A DNA stretch of 64,000 bases, from the NCBI RefSeq assembly GCF_900088125.1, contig NZ_FLQT01000003.1, positions 991,071 to 1,055,070 on the forward strand. The letters are read 5' to 3'. Shown piece after piece: positions 24,868 to 32,897 of this stretch. The stretch is from Peptoniphilus pacaensis (GTDB taxonomy: Bacteria > Bacillota > Clostridia > Tissierellales > Peptoniphilaceae). The translations under genes and the position numbers were made by a program. The notes beneath the pieces are model-generated. The model was not told the DNA's origin and ran no database searches. It saw only the letters and a program-made list of their open reading frames with translations. Each line of letters opens with the position of its first letter. The first letter of the stretch is position 1.

Positions 24868-26130
24868 ATGGATATTAACGATTTGAAATCCTTTGTGGAC
24901 ATGAGCCCCACCTCCTACCAGGTGGTGGAGCATATAAAGATGATGGCGGCGGGCTTTATCCGCCTGGAAAAAGAAGAGGCGTGGCATTTGGAAGAAGGGG
25001 GCAAGTATTACCTCGTCAATGAAGACGGGGCGATCCTTCTCTTTTCTCTCGGAAAGAGAGATCCCGAGACCATGGCTTTTCGCACGGTGATCAGCCACAC
25101 GGACAGCCCGGCTTTGCGCCTGATCCCCGGCGGCATTCGCAGGGAGAAGGACTGCGTGAGGATGGATGTGGAGCCTTACGGGGCCATCATCAATGCCGAT
25201 TGGTTCGACCGGCCCCTGTCTCTTGCCGGCAGAATCATCGCAGACGGCAAGACGGGCGTGGAAAGTATTCCCGTGGACTTTCGGGATGCCGTGGCGACGA
25301 TTCCTCATCTGGCGCCTCATCTGCACAGGGAAGTGAACACGGGCTACGTCTTTAAGGCGGGAAAAGATCTGGTGCCATTGGCATCGAAGGCATGGGACGA
25401 GGGCGGCTTTATAAGAGATCTCGCCGCCCTTGCCGACGTGAAGGCCGAGGATATTTTAGATTACGATCTCTATTTTTATCCTGCCGGGGATTCCGACTTT
25501 ATCGGCGTGGACGAGAAGTGGCTCTCCGCACCGCGGCTGGATAATCTGGCCACGGCCTATCCCGCGGTCATGGCCCTCTTCGACGAAGAGAAGAACGATC
25601 TGACCCAAGTGGTCTATCTCGCCGATCAGGAAGAGATCGGGAGTTTGACCCAAAGCGGCGGCGACAGTAGCTTTTTCGGCAACACCCTGCGGCGCATTGT
25701 CGGCGACTTAGGGGAAGAGGCCTACTACCGCGTTTTGGCGCGGAGCTTTTTGCTCTCCTGCGACATGGCCCATGGCGATCACCCGAACTATCGCGATGCG
25801 GCCAATCCTTCCGCATCCCCCGTCCTGGGCGGCGGCGTCGCCGTAAAGCTTTCGGCTAGCCGAAGCTACGCCACCCAGGGTCACAGCAGCGCCCGCTTTA
25901 AGCGCATGATGAAGGGGGCAGGCCTTAAGGTACAGCTTTTCGCCAATCCCCACGGCCAGCGGGGCGGCTCCACCATCGGGCCCTTGAGCCTGCGCCACGT
26001 GGACATGGAAGCCATCGACATCGGCATCCCCACCTGGGCCATGCACGGGGCGAGGGAAGTAGTCCACGTAGACGACGTGAGGGATTTTTACGACGCCATA
26101 GCGGCATTTTTTAAGGCAGAGAATTTTTAA
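24868..26130 (+). CDS. M18-family aminopeptidase
   Basis: M18 aminopeptidases are cytoplasmic di-zinc peptidases that remove N-terminal (often acidic or hydrophobic) residues from peptides, forming large tetrahedral dodecamers. This 420-residue protein has the metal and catalytic motifs in order: ISHTDSPALRL near 76-86, RLDNLAT near 216, the catalytic acid in DQEEIGS near 255, and a final PTWAMHGAREVVHVDD near 390. The length is typical. GAAAGGAG lies upstream of the ATG. Its neighbour is a lipase-like gene 24 bases on, probably in one transcript. It fits a peptide-fermenting lifestyle. Confidence 0.93.
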   Translation: MDINDLKSFVDMSPTSYQVVEHIKMMAAGFIRLEKEEAWHLEEGGKYYLVNEDGAILLFSLGKRDPETMAFRTVISHTDSPALRLIPGGIRREKDCVRMDVEPYGAIINADWFDRPLSLAGRIIADGKTGVESIPVDFRDAVATIPHLAPHLHREVNTGYVFKAGKDLVPLASKAWDEGGFIRDLAALADVKAEDILDYDLYFYPAGDSDFIGVDEKWLSAPRLDNLATAYPAVMALFDEEKNDLTQVVYLADQEEIGSLTQSGGDSSFFGNTLRRIVGDLGEEAYYRVLARSFLLSCDMAHGDHPNYRDAANPSASPVLGGGVAVKLSASRSYATQGHSSARFKRMMKGAGLKVQLFANPHGQRGGSTIGPLSLRHVDMEAIDIGIPTWAMHGAREVVHVDDVRDFYDAIAAFFKAENF

Positions 26131-26154
26131 AGGCATAAAATCAAGGAGGATCTT

Positions 26155-27198
26155 ATGAAAAAGCGTTCTGAATGGGCACCCATTGCGGGGCTGATTTGCG
26201 GGGCATCGATTATGCCTCAACTGGCGGCTCGGGGAAGGGAAAAACGCACGGCCCGTACCCTGGCCCTCTGGGAGGCGGCGGGTTGCGAACATCGGGCGGC
26301 CATATACGGCGACGACGACGGCATTATAAGCGGCGTGTATAAATCCCCTATCGACGGCATGCCCCTGGCCTTTACCATCATCGAGGCGGTCGAGCCCGTG
26401 GGCTTGGTGCAAATCGTTCACGGGGCGCAGGAACACAAGGGCTATTACAAGGCCTTTGCCCACCGCCTGGCGCGGGCGGGCTACACCGTGCTCCTGTCGG
26501 ACAATCGGGGCCACGGCGATTCCGTCACGGCGAAGCATCCCCGGGCCTATGTCTCATCCATCGACGATATCGTGGCGGATCAATACGCCCTGTCCCTCTT
26601 TTTCAAGAGCCGCTTTCCGGATCTCCCCCTGGCCATGTTCGGCCACTCCTTCGGCTCCTTGATCGCGCGAAACTATATCATGGCCCACGACGACATCATC
26701 GACAAGCTCATCCTTACCGGCGTGGTGTGCTACCCGCCCTCAGCCCATGTGGGACTGTTTTTCGGCAATTTGGAAAGCTTCTATACCACGCCGAAGAAAC
26801 GGGGCGCTTTGGTCCGCCTCATGGACTCGAAGACCAAGGCGGCACTGGATACGATCAGCAACAATCCGGAATTTTTGCGGGCCTTTGAGGCCGACGATAA
26901 ATTGGTCAACGATTACCTTAACGGCGGCGCCATGGCCATTTGGGACAGCGCAGCCCGCTTGAAAGATTACCGCCGCTACGCCGTGAAAAATCCGGGGCTG
27001 AAGGTCCTGGTTTTAAACGGCACGGAGGATCCCTTAACCGGCGGTCCGAAAGGTTTGGCCGACACGGCGAAAACTTTTTACAAATTAGGGTATGAAGAGT
27101 ACGAAAACAAAATCTATCCCCTTATGAAACACGACCTGCTCCACGAAGAGGCCAGCGAGATCGCCATGGGGGACATCATTAAATTTTTAAAGAAATAG
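26155..27198 (+). CDS. Alpha/beta hydrolase, lysophospholipase-like
   Basis: This 347-residue serine hydrolase resembles monoacylglycerol lipase or lysophospholipase L2. IVHGAQEHKGYY (about 87-98) is the HG oxyanion motif with the family's typical E-H. SDNRGHGDS lies near 119, the nucleophile elbow FGHSFGS near 163, the acid Asp in LNGTEDPL near 287 and a C-terminal histidine in KHDLLHE near 328. The first 20 residues are mildly hydrophobic but lack a clear signal cleavage site, so location is uncertain. AAGGAGG precedes the ATG. The thiamine-binding gene follows by 16 bases. Confidence 0.85.
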   Translation: MKKRSEWAPIAGLICGASIMPQLAARGREKRTARTLALWEAAGCEHRAAIYGDDDGIISGVYKSPIDGMPLAFTIIEAVEPVGLVQIVHGAQEHKGYYKAFAHRLARAGYTVLLSDNRGHGDSVTAKHPRAYVSSIDDIVADQYALSLFFKSRFPDLPLAMFGHSFGSLIARNYIMAHDDIIDKLILTGVVCYPPSAHVGLFFGNLESFYTTPKKRGALVRLMDSKTKAALDTISNNPEFLRAFEADDKLVNDYLNGGAMAIWDSAARLKDYRRYAVKNPGLKVLVLNGTEDPLTGGPKGLADTAKTFYKLGYEEYENKIYPLMKHDLLHEEASEIAMGDIIKFLKK

Positions 27199-27214
27199 AC
27201 TATAGGAGGTCATT

Positions 27215-27517
27215 ATGGCAGTAGTAGAATTAACTCTGGTTCCCATCGGAACCCAAAAGACATCCTGCAGCCCCTATGTGGCGGCGGCATACGATGCGGT
27301 AAAAGACAACGACAAGGTGGAAATCCGCCTCAATCCCATGGGTACCGTCCTGGAAGGGGACATCGACGAGCTCTTCGCCTGCGTTCGGAAGATGCAGGAA
27401 GCCGTCTTCGCCTCCGGCGCGGAACGGGTCTATTCCGTCTTGAAAGTCGACGATCGCCGGGACAAAAAGGCGAGCTTGGATCAAAAAGTCAACTCCGTTA
27501 TGGAAAAGTTAGTGTAG
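27215..27517 (+). CDS. MTH1187/YkoF-type thiamine-binding protein
   Basis: This 100-residue protein matches the small MTH1187 family (thiamine-binding fold, ferredoxin-like, usually a homotetramer). The start AVVELTLVPIGT, the SCSPYVAAA segment and the central LNPMGTVLEGDIDELF stretch are typical. Family members bind thiamine or related ligands; a physiological role is not settled. AGGAGG precedes the ATG. It is three bases from the Mrp ATPase gene, so the two are surely cotranscribed. No thiamine transporter or TPP riboswitch is nearby. Confidence 0.8.
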   Translation: MAVVELTLVPIGTQKTSCSPYVAAAYDAVKDNDKVEIRLNPMGTVLEGDIDELFACVRKMQEAVFASGAERVYSVLKVDDRRDKKASLDQKVNSVMEKLV

Positions 27518-27520
27518 CCT

Positions 27521-28297
27521 ATGGAAAAGAAACAATCATTAAAAAAACCCCTGAACGCCAATTCCTCCATCGGCAAGACCATCGCCGTACTAAGCGGCAA
27601 GGGCGGCGTCGGTAAATCCATGGTCACCGGCCTTTTGGCATCGGAAATGAAACGCCGGAACAAGGCCGTGGGCGTCTTGGACGCGGACATTTTAGGCCCC
27701 TCCATTCCGAAAATTTTCGGCACCGACGGTGCGGTCTTTCAAACGGAAAAAGGCATCCGCCCTCTCGTGAGCGATACGGGCATCGACCTTATCAGCGTGA
27801 ACTCCATTTTGGAAAGCCCCACGGACCCCGTGCTGTGGCGGGCCCCGGTAGTGGGCAATATGCTCACCACCTTCTGGAGCGATGTCAACTGGGGCAAGAA
27901 AGATTACCTCTTTATCGACATGCCCCCGGGCACCGGCGACGTGGCCCTCACCGTTTTTCAAACCATGACGGTAGACGGCATCGTCATCGTCACCTCGCCT
28001 CAGGATCTGGTGTCCATGATCGTGGAAAAGGCCATTAAAATGGCGAAGATGATGGGCCTGCCCGTCATCGGCATTGTGGAAAACATGCAGTACTTTATCG
28101 CCCCGGACACCGGCGTGCGCTACGATATTTTCGGCGTGAGCAAAACCGCCGCCATCGCCGAGGAAAAAGGCATCCCCTATCTGGGCGCCCTGCCCATCGA
28201 TCCGAAACTGGCGGAATGTGCCGATGCCGGTCGCATCGAGGACTACAAGGTGGACACCTTGGCCCATATTGTGGACGAAATCGAAAAATTTAAATAA
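27521..28297 (+). CDS. Mrp/NBP35-family P-loop ATPase lacking the CxxC
   Basis: Mrp/ApbC ATPases carry and deliver Fe-S clusters. This 258-residue protein has the deviant Walker A GKGGVGKS (26-33), LDADILGPSIPKIFG (about 53-67) and DMPPGTGD (about 133-140), all diagnostic. In most members a CxxC follows the ENM segment and holds the bridging cluster of the dimer. Here that site reads ENMQYFIAPDTG, so both cysteines are replaced (A194 and T197). The N-terminal MIP18 domain of longer forms is also absent. The ATPase core looks intact, so it may have a role other than cluster carriage. It starts three bases after the thiamine-binding gene. Confidence 0.9.
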   Translation: MEKKQSLKKPLNANSSIGKTIAVLSGKGGVGKSMVTGLLASEMKRRNKAVGVLDADILGPSIPKIFGTDGAVFQTEKGIRPLVSDTGIDLISVNSILESPTDPVLWRAPVVGNMLTTFWSDVNWGKKDYLFIDMPPGTGDVALTVFQTMTVDGIVIVTSPQDLVSMIVEKAIKMAKMMGLPVIGIVENMQYFIAPDTGVRYDIFGVSKTAAIAEEKGIPYLGALPIDPKLAECADAGRIEDYKVDTLAHIVDEIEKFK

Positions 28298-28311
28298 GAA
28301 GCCCTCGAGGC

Positions 28312-28350
28312 GCAAAAAAAGCTATGAGTTTTTGCTCATAGCCTTTTTGA
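28312..28350. terminator. Bidirectional terminator between Mrp and cysteine desulfidase
   Basis: A GCTATGAG/CTCATAGC stem has seven A on its left and five T on its right, serving both converging genes. Confidence 0.85.
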
Positions 28351-28355
28351 TTGCT

Positions 28356-29621
28356 CTATTCGAATTCTTTAATATAGTCCCGATTGCCCAGGACTTCGTT
28401 TAATATGACCTCGTCGGTTTTCTTCATGCCGTAGCGGGCGATGTTGCCCATAACCTCCAGGGTCTCGTCGATATCTTCTTTGACGACGCCGTCGTTGGGA
28501 TTAAAGGAGCGGCCGGCCACAGCCTGATCGTAGGCCAAAAAACCGTTGCGCAAACTGGAGGCGATTTTCATGGCGCAGGAGGCCTTGGCGCCGTCGCAGA
28601 GAATGCCGCCGTTGACGGCCAGGGCGTTGGCCAGGGTTTCTTTGATGACTTCTTTGTCGTCGCCCTTCATAAAGGCGATACCGCAAATGGCGGCGGAGGC
28701 GGCGGAAACCACGCCGCAGAAGGCGGAAAGCTTGCCGATGTTTTTCTTTTGGTAGAGGCCCAGAAGATTGGAAAACAACAGTCCCCTGAGCAGCGTCTCG
28801 CGAGGCAGCTTTTTATCCTCGGCATAGAGGATGAGGGGAACGGAAACTGAAATGCCCTGATTGCCCGATCCGGAATTAATGACCACCGGGTTTTCCGCAC
28901 CGGACATGCGAGCGTCGCTGCCGGCGGCGGTGTAGGCGACGATTTTCTCCCGCAAATCGTCGGGGTGGGCGTCGAGGATCAATCGGCCGATGCCCGAGCC
29001 CCAAGGATTGGCGATGCCTTCCGCAGCAATGGCGGCATTGTATTCGATCTCCTGATCCAAAAGAGCTTCGAAATCCTTCAAATCCACGGTTTTGGCGTAA
29101 TCGTAAATTTCATCGAAGCTGAAATCGATCTGCACCTCTTCTTCCGTGCTTTCGCTTTTTTCAAAGAGCACCTCGTGATCTTTCTCTATGAGAATAATAT
29201 TGGTGTGCTCTTCCGCAATAATGACTTTGGCGTAGGAATCGCCGGCGTAAGCGGTGATGTCGATGTAGAGATTAGCCACATTTTCTTTCAGCGTCACGGC
29301 GATGCGGCCTTCGCGGATAAATTCGTCGCAGGCCGAAAGCCCGGACTTGTCGATGTGAGCCAAGACCTCCAGTTCCTTGGACGGGTCGCCTAAAAGGGCG
29401 CCGGCGGCGATGGAAATGGCGATGCCTTTTCGCCCTTCGGTGCCGGGGACGTAGACGCTGTTGGCGTTTTTAATCATATTGGCGGAAAGATCGGCCTCGA
29501 TTTTTTCCGGCTCCCGTCCCAAGACCTCCCGGGCCTTGGCGGCGGCGTAGGCCAGGGCGATGGGCTCCGTGCAGCCGAAGGCCACTTTCATTTCTCTTTT
29601 CAAATAATCGTTATAATTCAT
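28356..29621 (-). CDS. L-cysteine desulfidase (CyuA/CdsB, UPF0597 family)
   Basis: Family members use a [4Fe-4S] cluster to split L-cysteine into pyruvate, ammonia and sulphide, an oxygen-sensitive cysteine catabolic step. With the ATG at 29621 the protein has 421 residues. The family cysteines are visible in FGCTEPIALA near residue 17 and in AFCGVV, ICGIAF and LCDGAKASCAMK in the C-terminal half, with SGSGNQGI near 260. The start at 29621 is preceded by AAGGAG at good spacing; an ATG eight codons earlier has none. A TTGCCC-18-TATAAT promoter is visible at 29654-29683. Confidence 0.9.
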   Translation of the reverse strand: MNYNDYLKREMKVAFGCTEPIALAYAAAKAREVLGREPEKIEADLSANMIKNANSVYVPGTEGRKGIAISIAAGALLGDPSKELEVLAHIDKSGLSACDEFIREGRIAVTLKENVANLYIDITAYAGDSYAKVIIAEEHTNIILIEKDHEVLFEKSESTEEEVQIDFSFDEIYDYAKTVDLKDFEALLDQEIEYNAAIAAEGIANPWGSGIGRLILDAHPDDLREKIVAYTAAGSDARMSGAENPVVINSGSGNQGISVSVPLILYAEDKKLPRETLLRGLLFSNLLGLYQKKNIGKLSAFCGVVSAASAAICGIAFMKGDDKEVIKETLANALAVNGGILCDGAKASCAMKIASSLRNGFLAYDQAVAGRSFNPNDGVVKEDIDETLEVMGNIARYGMKKTDEVILNEVLGNRDYIKEFE

Positions 29622-29653
29622 GGATGACTCCTTCTTTTCCTTCATTTGATTTT

Positions 29654-29683
29654 ATTATAGTCGATTTTCCCTCCATAGGGCAA
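29654..29683 (-). promoter_or_regulatory. Promoter of the cysteine desulfidase gene
   Basis: On the minus strand, TTGCCC (29678-29683) and TATAAT (29654-29659) are spaced by 18 bases. Confidence 0.5.
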
Positions 29684-29832
29684 TGGAAAGGAGAACCGGC
29701 TCGATTTAAAAAAGAACGACGGAAAGGACGGTTTTTCCCTCTCTTAATTTTTCTCGGTTTTCCAAACCTCGGTTTCGGTATATACTAATAATAGAGAACA
29801 AATCGCAATGAATAAATATTAAGGAGATGACT

Positions 29833-30546
29833 ATGGACAGAGACGTTATCGTCGCCTTGGATTTTCCGTCGAAAGAGGTGGCCCGGGAATTTTTGGCCCG
29901 CTTCGACGGGGAAAAAGAAAAGCCTTTCGTAAAAGTGGGCATGGAATTGTTTTACGCCACGGGGCCCGACTTCGTGCGGGAGTTGAAGGCCGAGGGTTAC
30001 AAGGTCTTTTTGGATTTAAAGCTCCACGACATTCCCAATACCGTGGCGGGAGCCGTGCGTTCCCTCAAGGGCTTGGGCGCCGACATGCTCACCCTCCACG
30101 CATCGGGGGGCAGCGAAATGTTTATGCGTGCCCGGGAAGCGATCAAGGGCATGGACCATGCGCCTACTCTTTTGGCGGTGACGGTGCTCACCTCCTTCTC
30201 CGACGCCGGCAGAAAAGACGCCCTCTTAGGCGAAAATCGCTCGGCGGAAGATGCGGTCCATCACCTGGCCCACTTGGCCCTGCAAAGCGGCGCCGACGGC
30301 ATCGTCTCCTCGGCCATGGAAGGCAAGTATTTAAGGGAACACATTCGCCAATCCTTCCCCCTCGTATGCCCCGGGATCCGTCCGGCGGGGGAAAGCGTCG
30401 GCGATCAAAAGCGGGTGGTCACCCCGGCAGAGGCGCGGGAGATGGGCGTGGATTACATCGTCGTGGGCCGTCCCATTACCCGGGCGGAAGATCCCGTAGC
30501 GGCATACAAGGCCATTAAGGAAGAATTTTTAGGAGGTGCGCAATGA
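29833..30546 (+). CDS. pyrF: Orotidine 5'-phosphate decarboxylase
   Basis: PyrF decarboxylates OMP to UMP, the last step of pyrimidine synthesis. The protein from 29833 has 237 residues, normal for the short bacterial form. The N-terminal VIVALDFPS, the catalytic FLDLKLHDIPNTV (about 61-73, with the D-K-x-x-D tetrad) and the C-terminal VTPAEAREMGVDYIVVGRPI are all present. Two ATGs lie six bases apart; the second is at the better distance from AAGGAG. A TATACT at 29781 may be its -10. It overlaps pyrE in an ATGA junction. Confidence 0.95.
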   Translation: MDRDVIVALDFPSKEVAREFLARFDGEKEKPFVKVGMELFYATGPDFVRELKAEGYKVFLDLKLHDIPNTVAGAVRSLKGLGADMLTLHASGGSEMFMRAREAIKGMDHAPTLLAVTVLTSFSDAGRKDALLGENRSAEDAVHHLAHLALQSGADGIVSSAMEGKYLREHIRQSFPLVCPGIRPAGESVGDQKRVVTPAEAREMGVDYIVVGRPITRAEDPVAAYKAIKEEFLGGAQ

Positions 30547-31169
30547 AAGCCGTCTGCGAATACCTATTAGACATCGGCGCCGTCAGCCTGTCGCCCAAGG
30601 CCCCCTTTACCTGGGCGTCGGGGATCAAGAGCCCCATTTACTGCGACAACCGCCTCATCCTCTCCTATCCCGAGGCGCGGAAGGTGATTGAAGACGCCCT
30701 GGCGGATTTGGTGAAGCGTGAATTTCCCGAAGCGGAAGCCGTGCTCGGTACGGCCACGGCGGGCATTCCCCACGCCTCCTACATCTCCTGGATACTGGAT
30801 ATGCCTTCGGGCTTTATTCGCTCCAAGGCCAAGGACCACGGCAAGAACAAGCGAATCGAAGGGGCCTTTAAAGAAGGGGAGAAGGTCGTGGTGGTGGAAG
30901 ATCTCTTCTCCACCGGCGGCAGCTCCATTGACGCCGCCAAGGCCTGCGAAGCGGAAGGCCTGGATGTGGTGGGCATTATTTCCATTTTCAGCTACGAGCT
31001 GAAGGCGGCGGAAGAAAATTTCGCAGCCTCGGGCTTTAAACACGCCTCCCTGGCCACCTTCCCGGAACTGGCGGAAGTGGCCGTGGCTCGCGGCGATTTA
31101 AGCGCAGATGAAAAAGACCGCCTCAATCAGTGGCGTAAGGATCCCTACGACGAAAGCTGGTGTCGGTAA
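30543..31169 (+). CDS. pyrE: Orotate phosphoribosyltransferase
   Basis: PyrE joins orotate and PRPP to OMP. The 208-residue protein has FTWASGIKSPIYCDNR (about 22-37), the catalytic loop KAKDHGKNKRIEG (about 96-108) and the PRPP motif VVVVEDLFSTGGSS (about 116-129). AGGAGGTGC precedes the ATG, which overlaps the pyrF stop by four bases. Other pyr genes are not in the window, and no PyrR-binding leader is seen upstream of pyrF. Confidence 0.95.
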   Translation: MKAVCEYLLDIGAVSLSPKAPFTWASGIKSPIYCDNRLILSYPEARKVIEDALADLVKREFPEAEAVLGTATAGIPHASYISWILDMPSGFIRSKAKDHGKNKRIEGAFKEGEKVVVVEDLFSTGGSSIDAAKACEAEGLDVVGIISIFSYELKAAEENFAASGFKHASLATFPELAEVAVARGDLSADEKDRLNQWRKDPYDESWCR

Positions 31170-31654
31170 TGAACTGGGCCAAGGTCCTGTTTAGATACCT
31201 GCCCCGGGCCAAAAGAATCATCTCCGATCCCGAGCGCATGGAAAAGCTCGCCAAGGAAAGCTTCTCCCTTTTAAAAGGCGAGGGCAAATTGGCCGAGGTG
31301 CGAAGAGAGGGGCTGCTCCTGTGGAAGCTGGCGAAGGATACGGTCACCGGGCACTACCGGGGTCTGAAGAAGCGAAACCTCTTTCTCATCGTGGCCGGGC
31401 TCATGTATCTGGTGAATCCCATGGATCTTTTGCCGGATTTTCTCTTTGCCGTGGGCTTTGCCGACGACGTGGCCGTGTTAATGTATGTGTTTAAGAAGCT
31501 CGACGGGGAGATCAAGGCCTACGAAGCCTGGCGCGACGAAGAAGCGGAGCCTGCTTCTGATTCCTATATTTATGAAGAGGACGCAAGCTACGGAGCGACC
31601 ATGGAAGAGGCGCCGGATCTGGAAGGCTACGAGGTCATCGACCTGGACGAATAG
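31169..31654 (+). CDS. DUF1232 (YkvA-like) protein
   Basis: This 161-residue protein contains the DUF1232 module: a basic helical region, then a hydrophobic hairpin VAGLMYLVNPMDLLPDFLFAVGFADDVAVL (about 74-103). The NPxDLxPD and GxxDD signatures are typical. Such proteins are membrane-associated and of unknown function. An acidic, disordered tail (about 125-161) is specific to this copy. I use the ATG at 31169, which forms a TAATG junction with pyrE; a GTG at 31160 is possible. Translation is probably coupled to pyrE. Confidence 0.78.
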   Translation: MNWAKVLFRYLPRAKRIISDPERMEKLAKESFSLLKGEGKLAEVRREGLLLWKLAKDTVTGHYRGLKKRNLFLIVAGLMYLVNPMDLLPDFLFAVGFADDVAVLMYVFKKLDGEIKAYEAWRDEEAEPASDSYIYEEDASYGATMEEAPDLEGYEVIDLDE

Positions 31655-31676
31655 TTTTTTGAACAAGTGACGAAGG

Positions 31677-31704
31677 AAAAAGCCCCTGCAGGGGCTTTTT
31701 TTTG
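31677..31704 (+). terminator. Terminator of pyrF-pyrE-DUF1232
   Basis: An AGCCCCTGCAGGGGCT hairpin is followed by eight T. Confidence 0.9.
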
Positions 31705-31737
31705 ATGGGGCGAATCGGCTGCGAGGAGAAAAAGGCT

Positions 31738-31870
31738 TTAACTCTCCACGATATGTAAGAACACTGCAATCAAAATGAGCACCTCAGCTATGTTCAAACA
31801 AACCAATCGGTAAATTTTGGAAGTTTCCGCTATCTTCAACAAATGATAAAGTATAATCTAAATCAATCAC
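31738..31870 (-). pseudogene. Possible remnant of a small membrane protein
   Basis: In this AT-rich stretch, one minus-strand frame begins with GTG at 31870 and stops after 28 codons. A second frame, opened by a shift within the same DNA, gives a hydrophobic tail (LVCLNIAEVLILIAVFLHI) and stops at 31738. Together they look like one short membrane protein broken by a frameshift. The ribosome binding site is too close to the GTG to be good. The rest of 31705-31942 shows nothing else. Confidence 0.25.
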
Positions 31871-31942
31871 TCCTTATTTTTTACTATTTTTTTTGATTTT
31901 TCATAGTGAATTAATTTTACAACCTATCATAAAAATAAAATA

Positions 31943-32581
31943 TCACCATTTATGAATTTCACCATTTATGTCAATTGCGAAAAAGATGTTATAGATGTAA
32001 ATCTGAATAGTTAGCATAATTAGTATAATAATTACCCATAGAATTATGGGTTCATAATAGCTATATTTAAACTTTGCTTTGGATTTTTTAATTAGTGAAT
32101 TAGAAATAAATCTATTAAATAATTCGTATACACCGTATCCTAAACCTGATCCAACTGTATTTGTAATTAAATCATTTACATCTGTCGTTCCAAAACCAAA
32201 CATTTGAATAACTTCTATGGACAATGAAAATAAAAATCCAATGAGTAAAACTTTAGACAAACAATTATATTTCTTATAAAGTAGAGGTAGGAAAAATCCT
32301 AATGGAAGAAACAAAATTATATTTAAAATTGTGTCTTTTGGGCCTCTAATCATATCTATAAATGGTATGAACGAAAATGTTGGAGAATAATTAGGTTTCA
32401 AGCAAATACCAGTTGTAGTTAAAACTCCAACAAGATAAAATGAAAATACAAAAGTCAAAATTATACGTTCTTTACATTGATTATTTCCATATATTTTTAA
32501 GACTATAAAATATAATGTTAATATTAAAACAGTAGGTATATAGCCACTTATTGCGTGACTAAAAACAAAACCCCAATCCAT
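31943..32581 (-). CDS. VanZ-like membrane protein
   Basis: This 212-residue protein has about five to six hydrophobic segments and the VanZ-family features. These are an NIILFLPLGFFLPLL segment (about 85-100), SLSIEVIQMF near 118 and TDVNDLITNTVGSGLGYGVY (about 130-149). VanZ family members give low-level teicoplanin resistance in some settings; most are of unknown role. AGGAGG lies eight bases before the ATG. The gene is far more AT-rich than its surroundings and uses AT-ending codons, so it was probably acquired recently. No other glycopeptide resistance gene is nearby. Confidence 0.85.
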   Translation of the reverse strand: MDWGFVFSHAISGYIPTVLILTLYFIVLKIYGNNQCKERIILTFVFSFYLVGVLTTTGICLKPNYSPTFSFIPFIDMIRGPKDTILNIILFLPLGFFLPLLYKKYNCLSKVLLIGFLFSLSIEVIQMFGFGTTDVNDLITNTVGSGLGYGVYELFNRFISNSLIKKSKAKFKYSYYEPIILWVIIILIMLTIQIYIYNIFFAIDINGEIHKW

Positions 32582-32718
32582 CCAGATATCCTCCTCTATT
32601 TTATGAAAACATTATATCACTATCAATTAGTCAAGGCCAAAATATTGTGCTAGTAAATTTTACGCAATATTATGGATCTGACTTAAACTAAGATATCCAA
32701 AAATATAATTAATAATAA

Positions 32719-32762
32719 AAATAAGACTTTAGGAGTCATGTCAAGCTCTTAAAGTCTTATTT
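32719..32762. terminator. Long perfect inverted repeat, probable terminator
   Basis: Arms AAATAAGACTTTA (32719-32731) and TAAAGTCTTATTT (32750-32762) pair perfectly and extend by four more pairs inward, giving a 17-pair stem. It sits between the VanZ-like gene and ahpF. The rest of 32582-32897 holds only a small TGAGGAG/CTCCTCA hairpin at 32799-32815 and the ahpF terminator. Confidence 0.55.
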
Positions 32763-32841
32763 AAATATTATTTTTTAAGATGAGTGATTACTTCCACATG
32801 AGGAGGAACTCCTCAATGGATGGTTTCATGCGAAAGCGCAC

Positions 32842-32876
32842 AAAAAAAGGAGCCCGGCTTTCACCGAGCTCCCCAA
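32842..32876 (-). terminator. Terminator of ahpCF
   Basis: On the minus strand, a nine-pair GGAGCTCGG/CCGGGCTCC stem is followed by seven T. Confidence 0.8.
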
Positions 32877-32897
32877 TGGTTAATATAGAGCCTTTTT

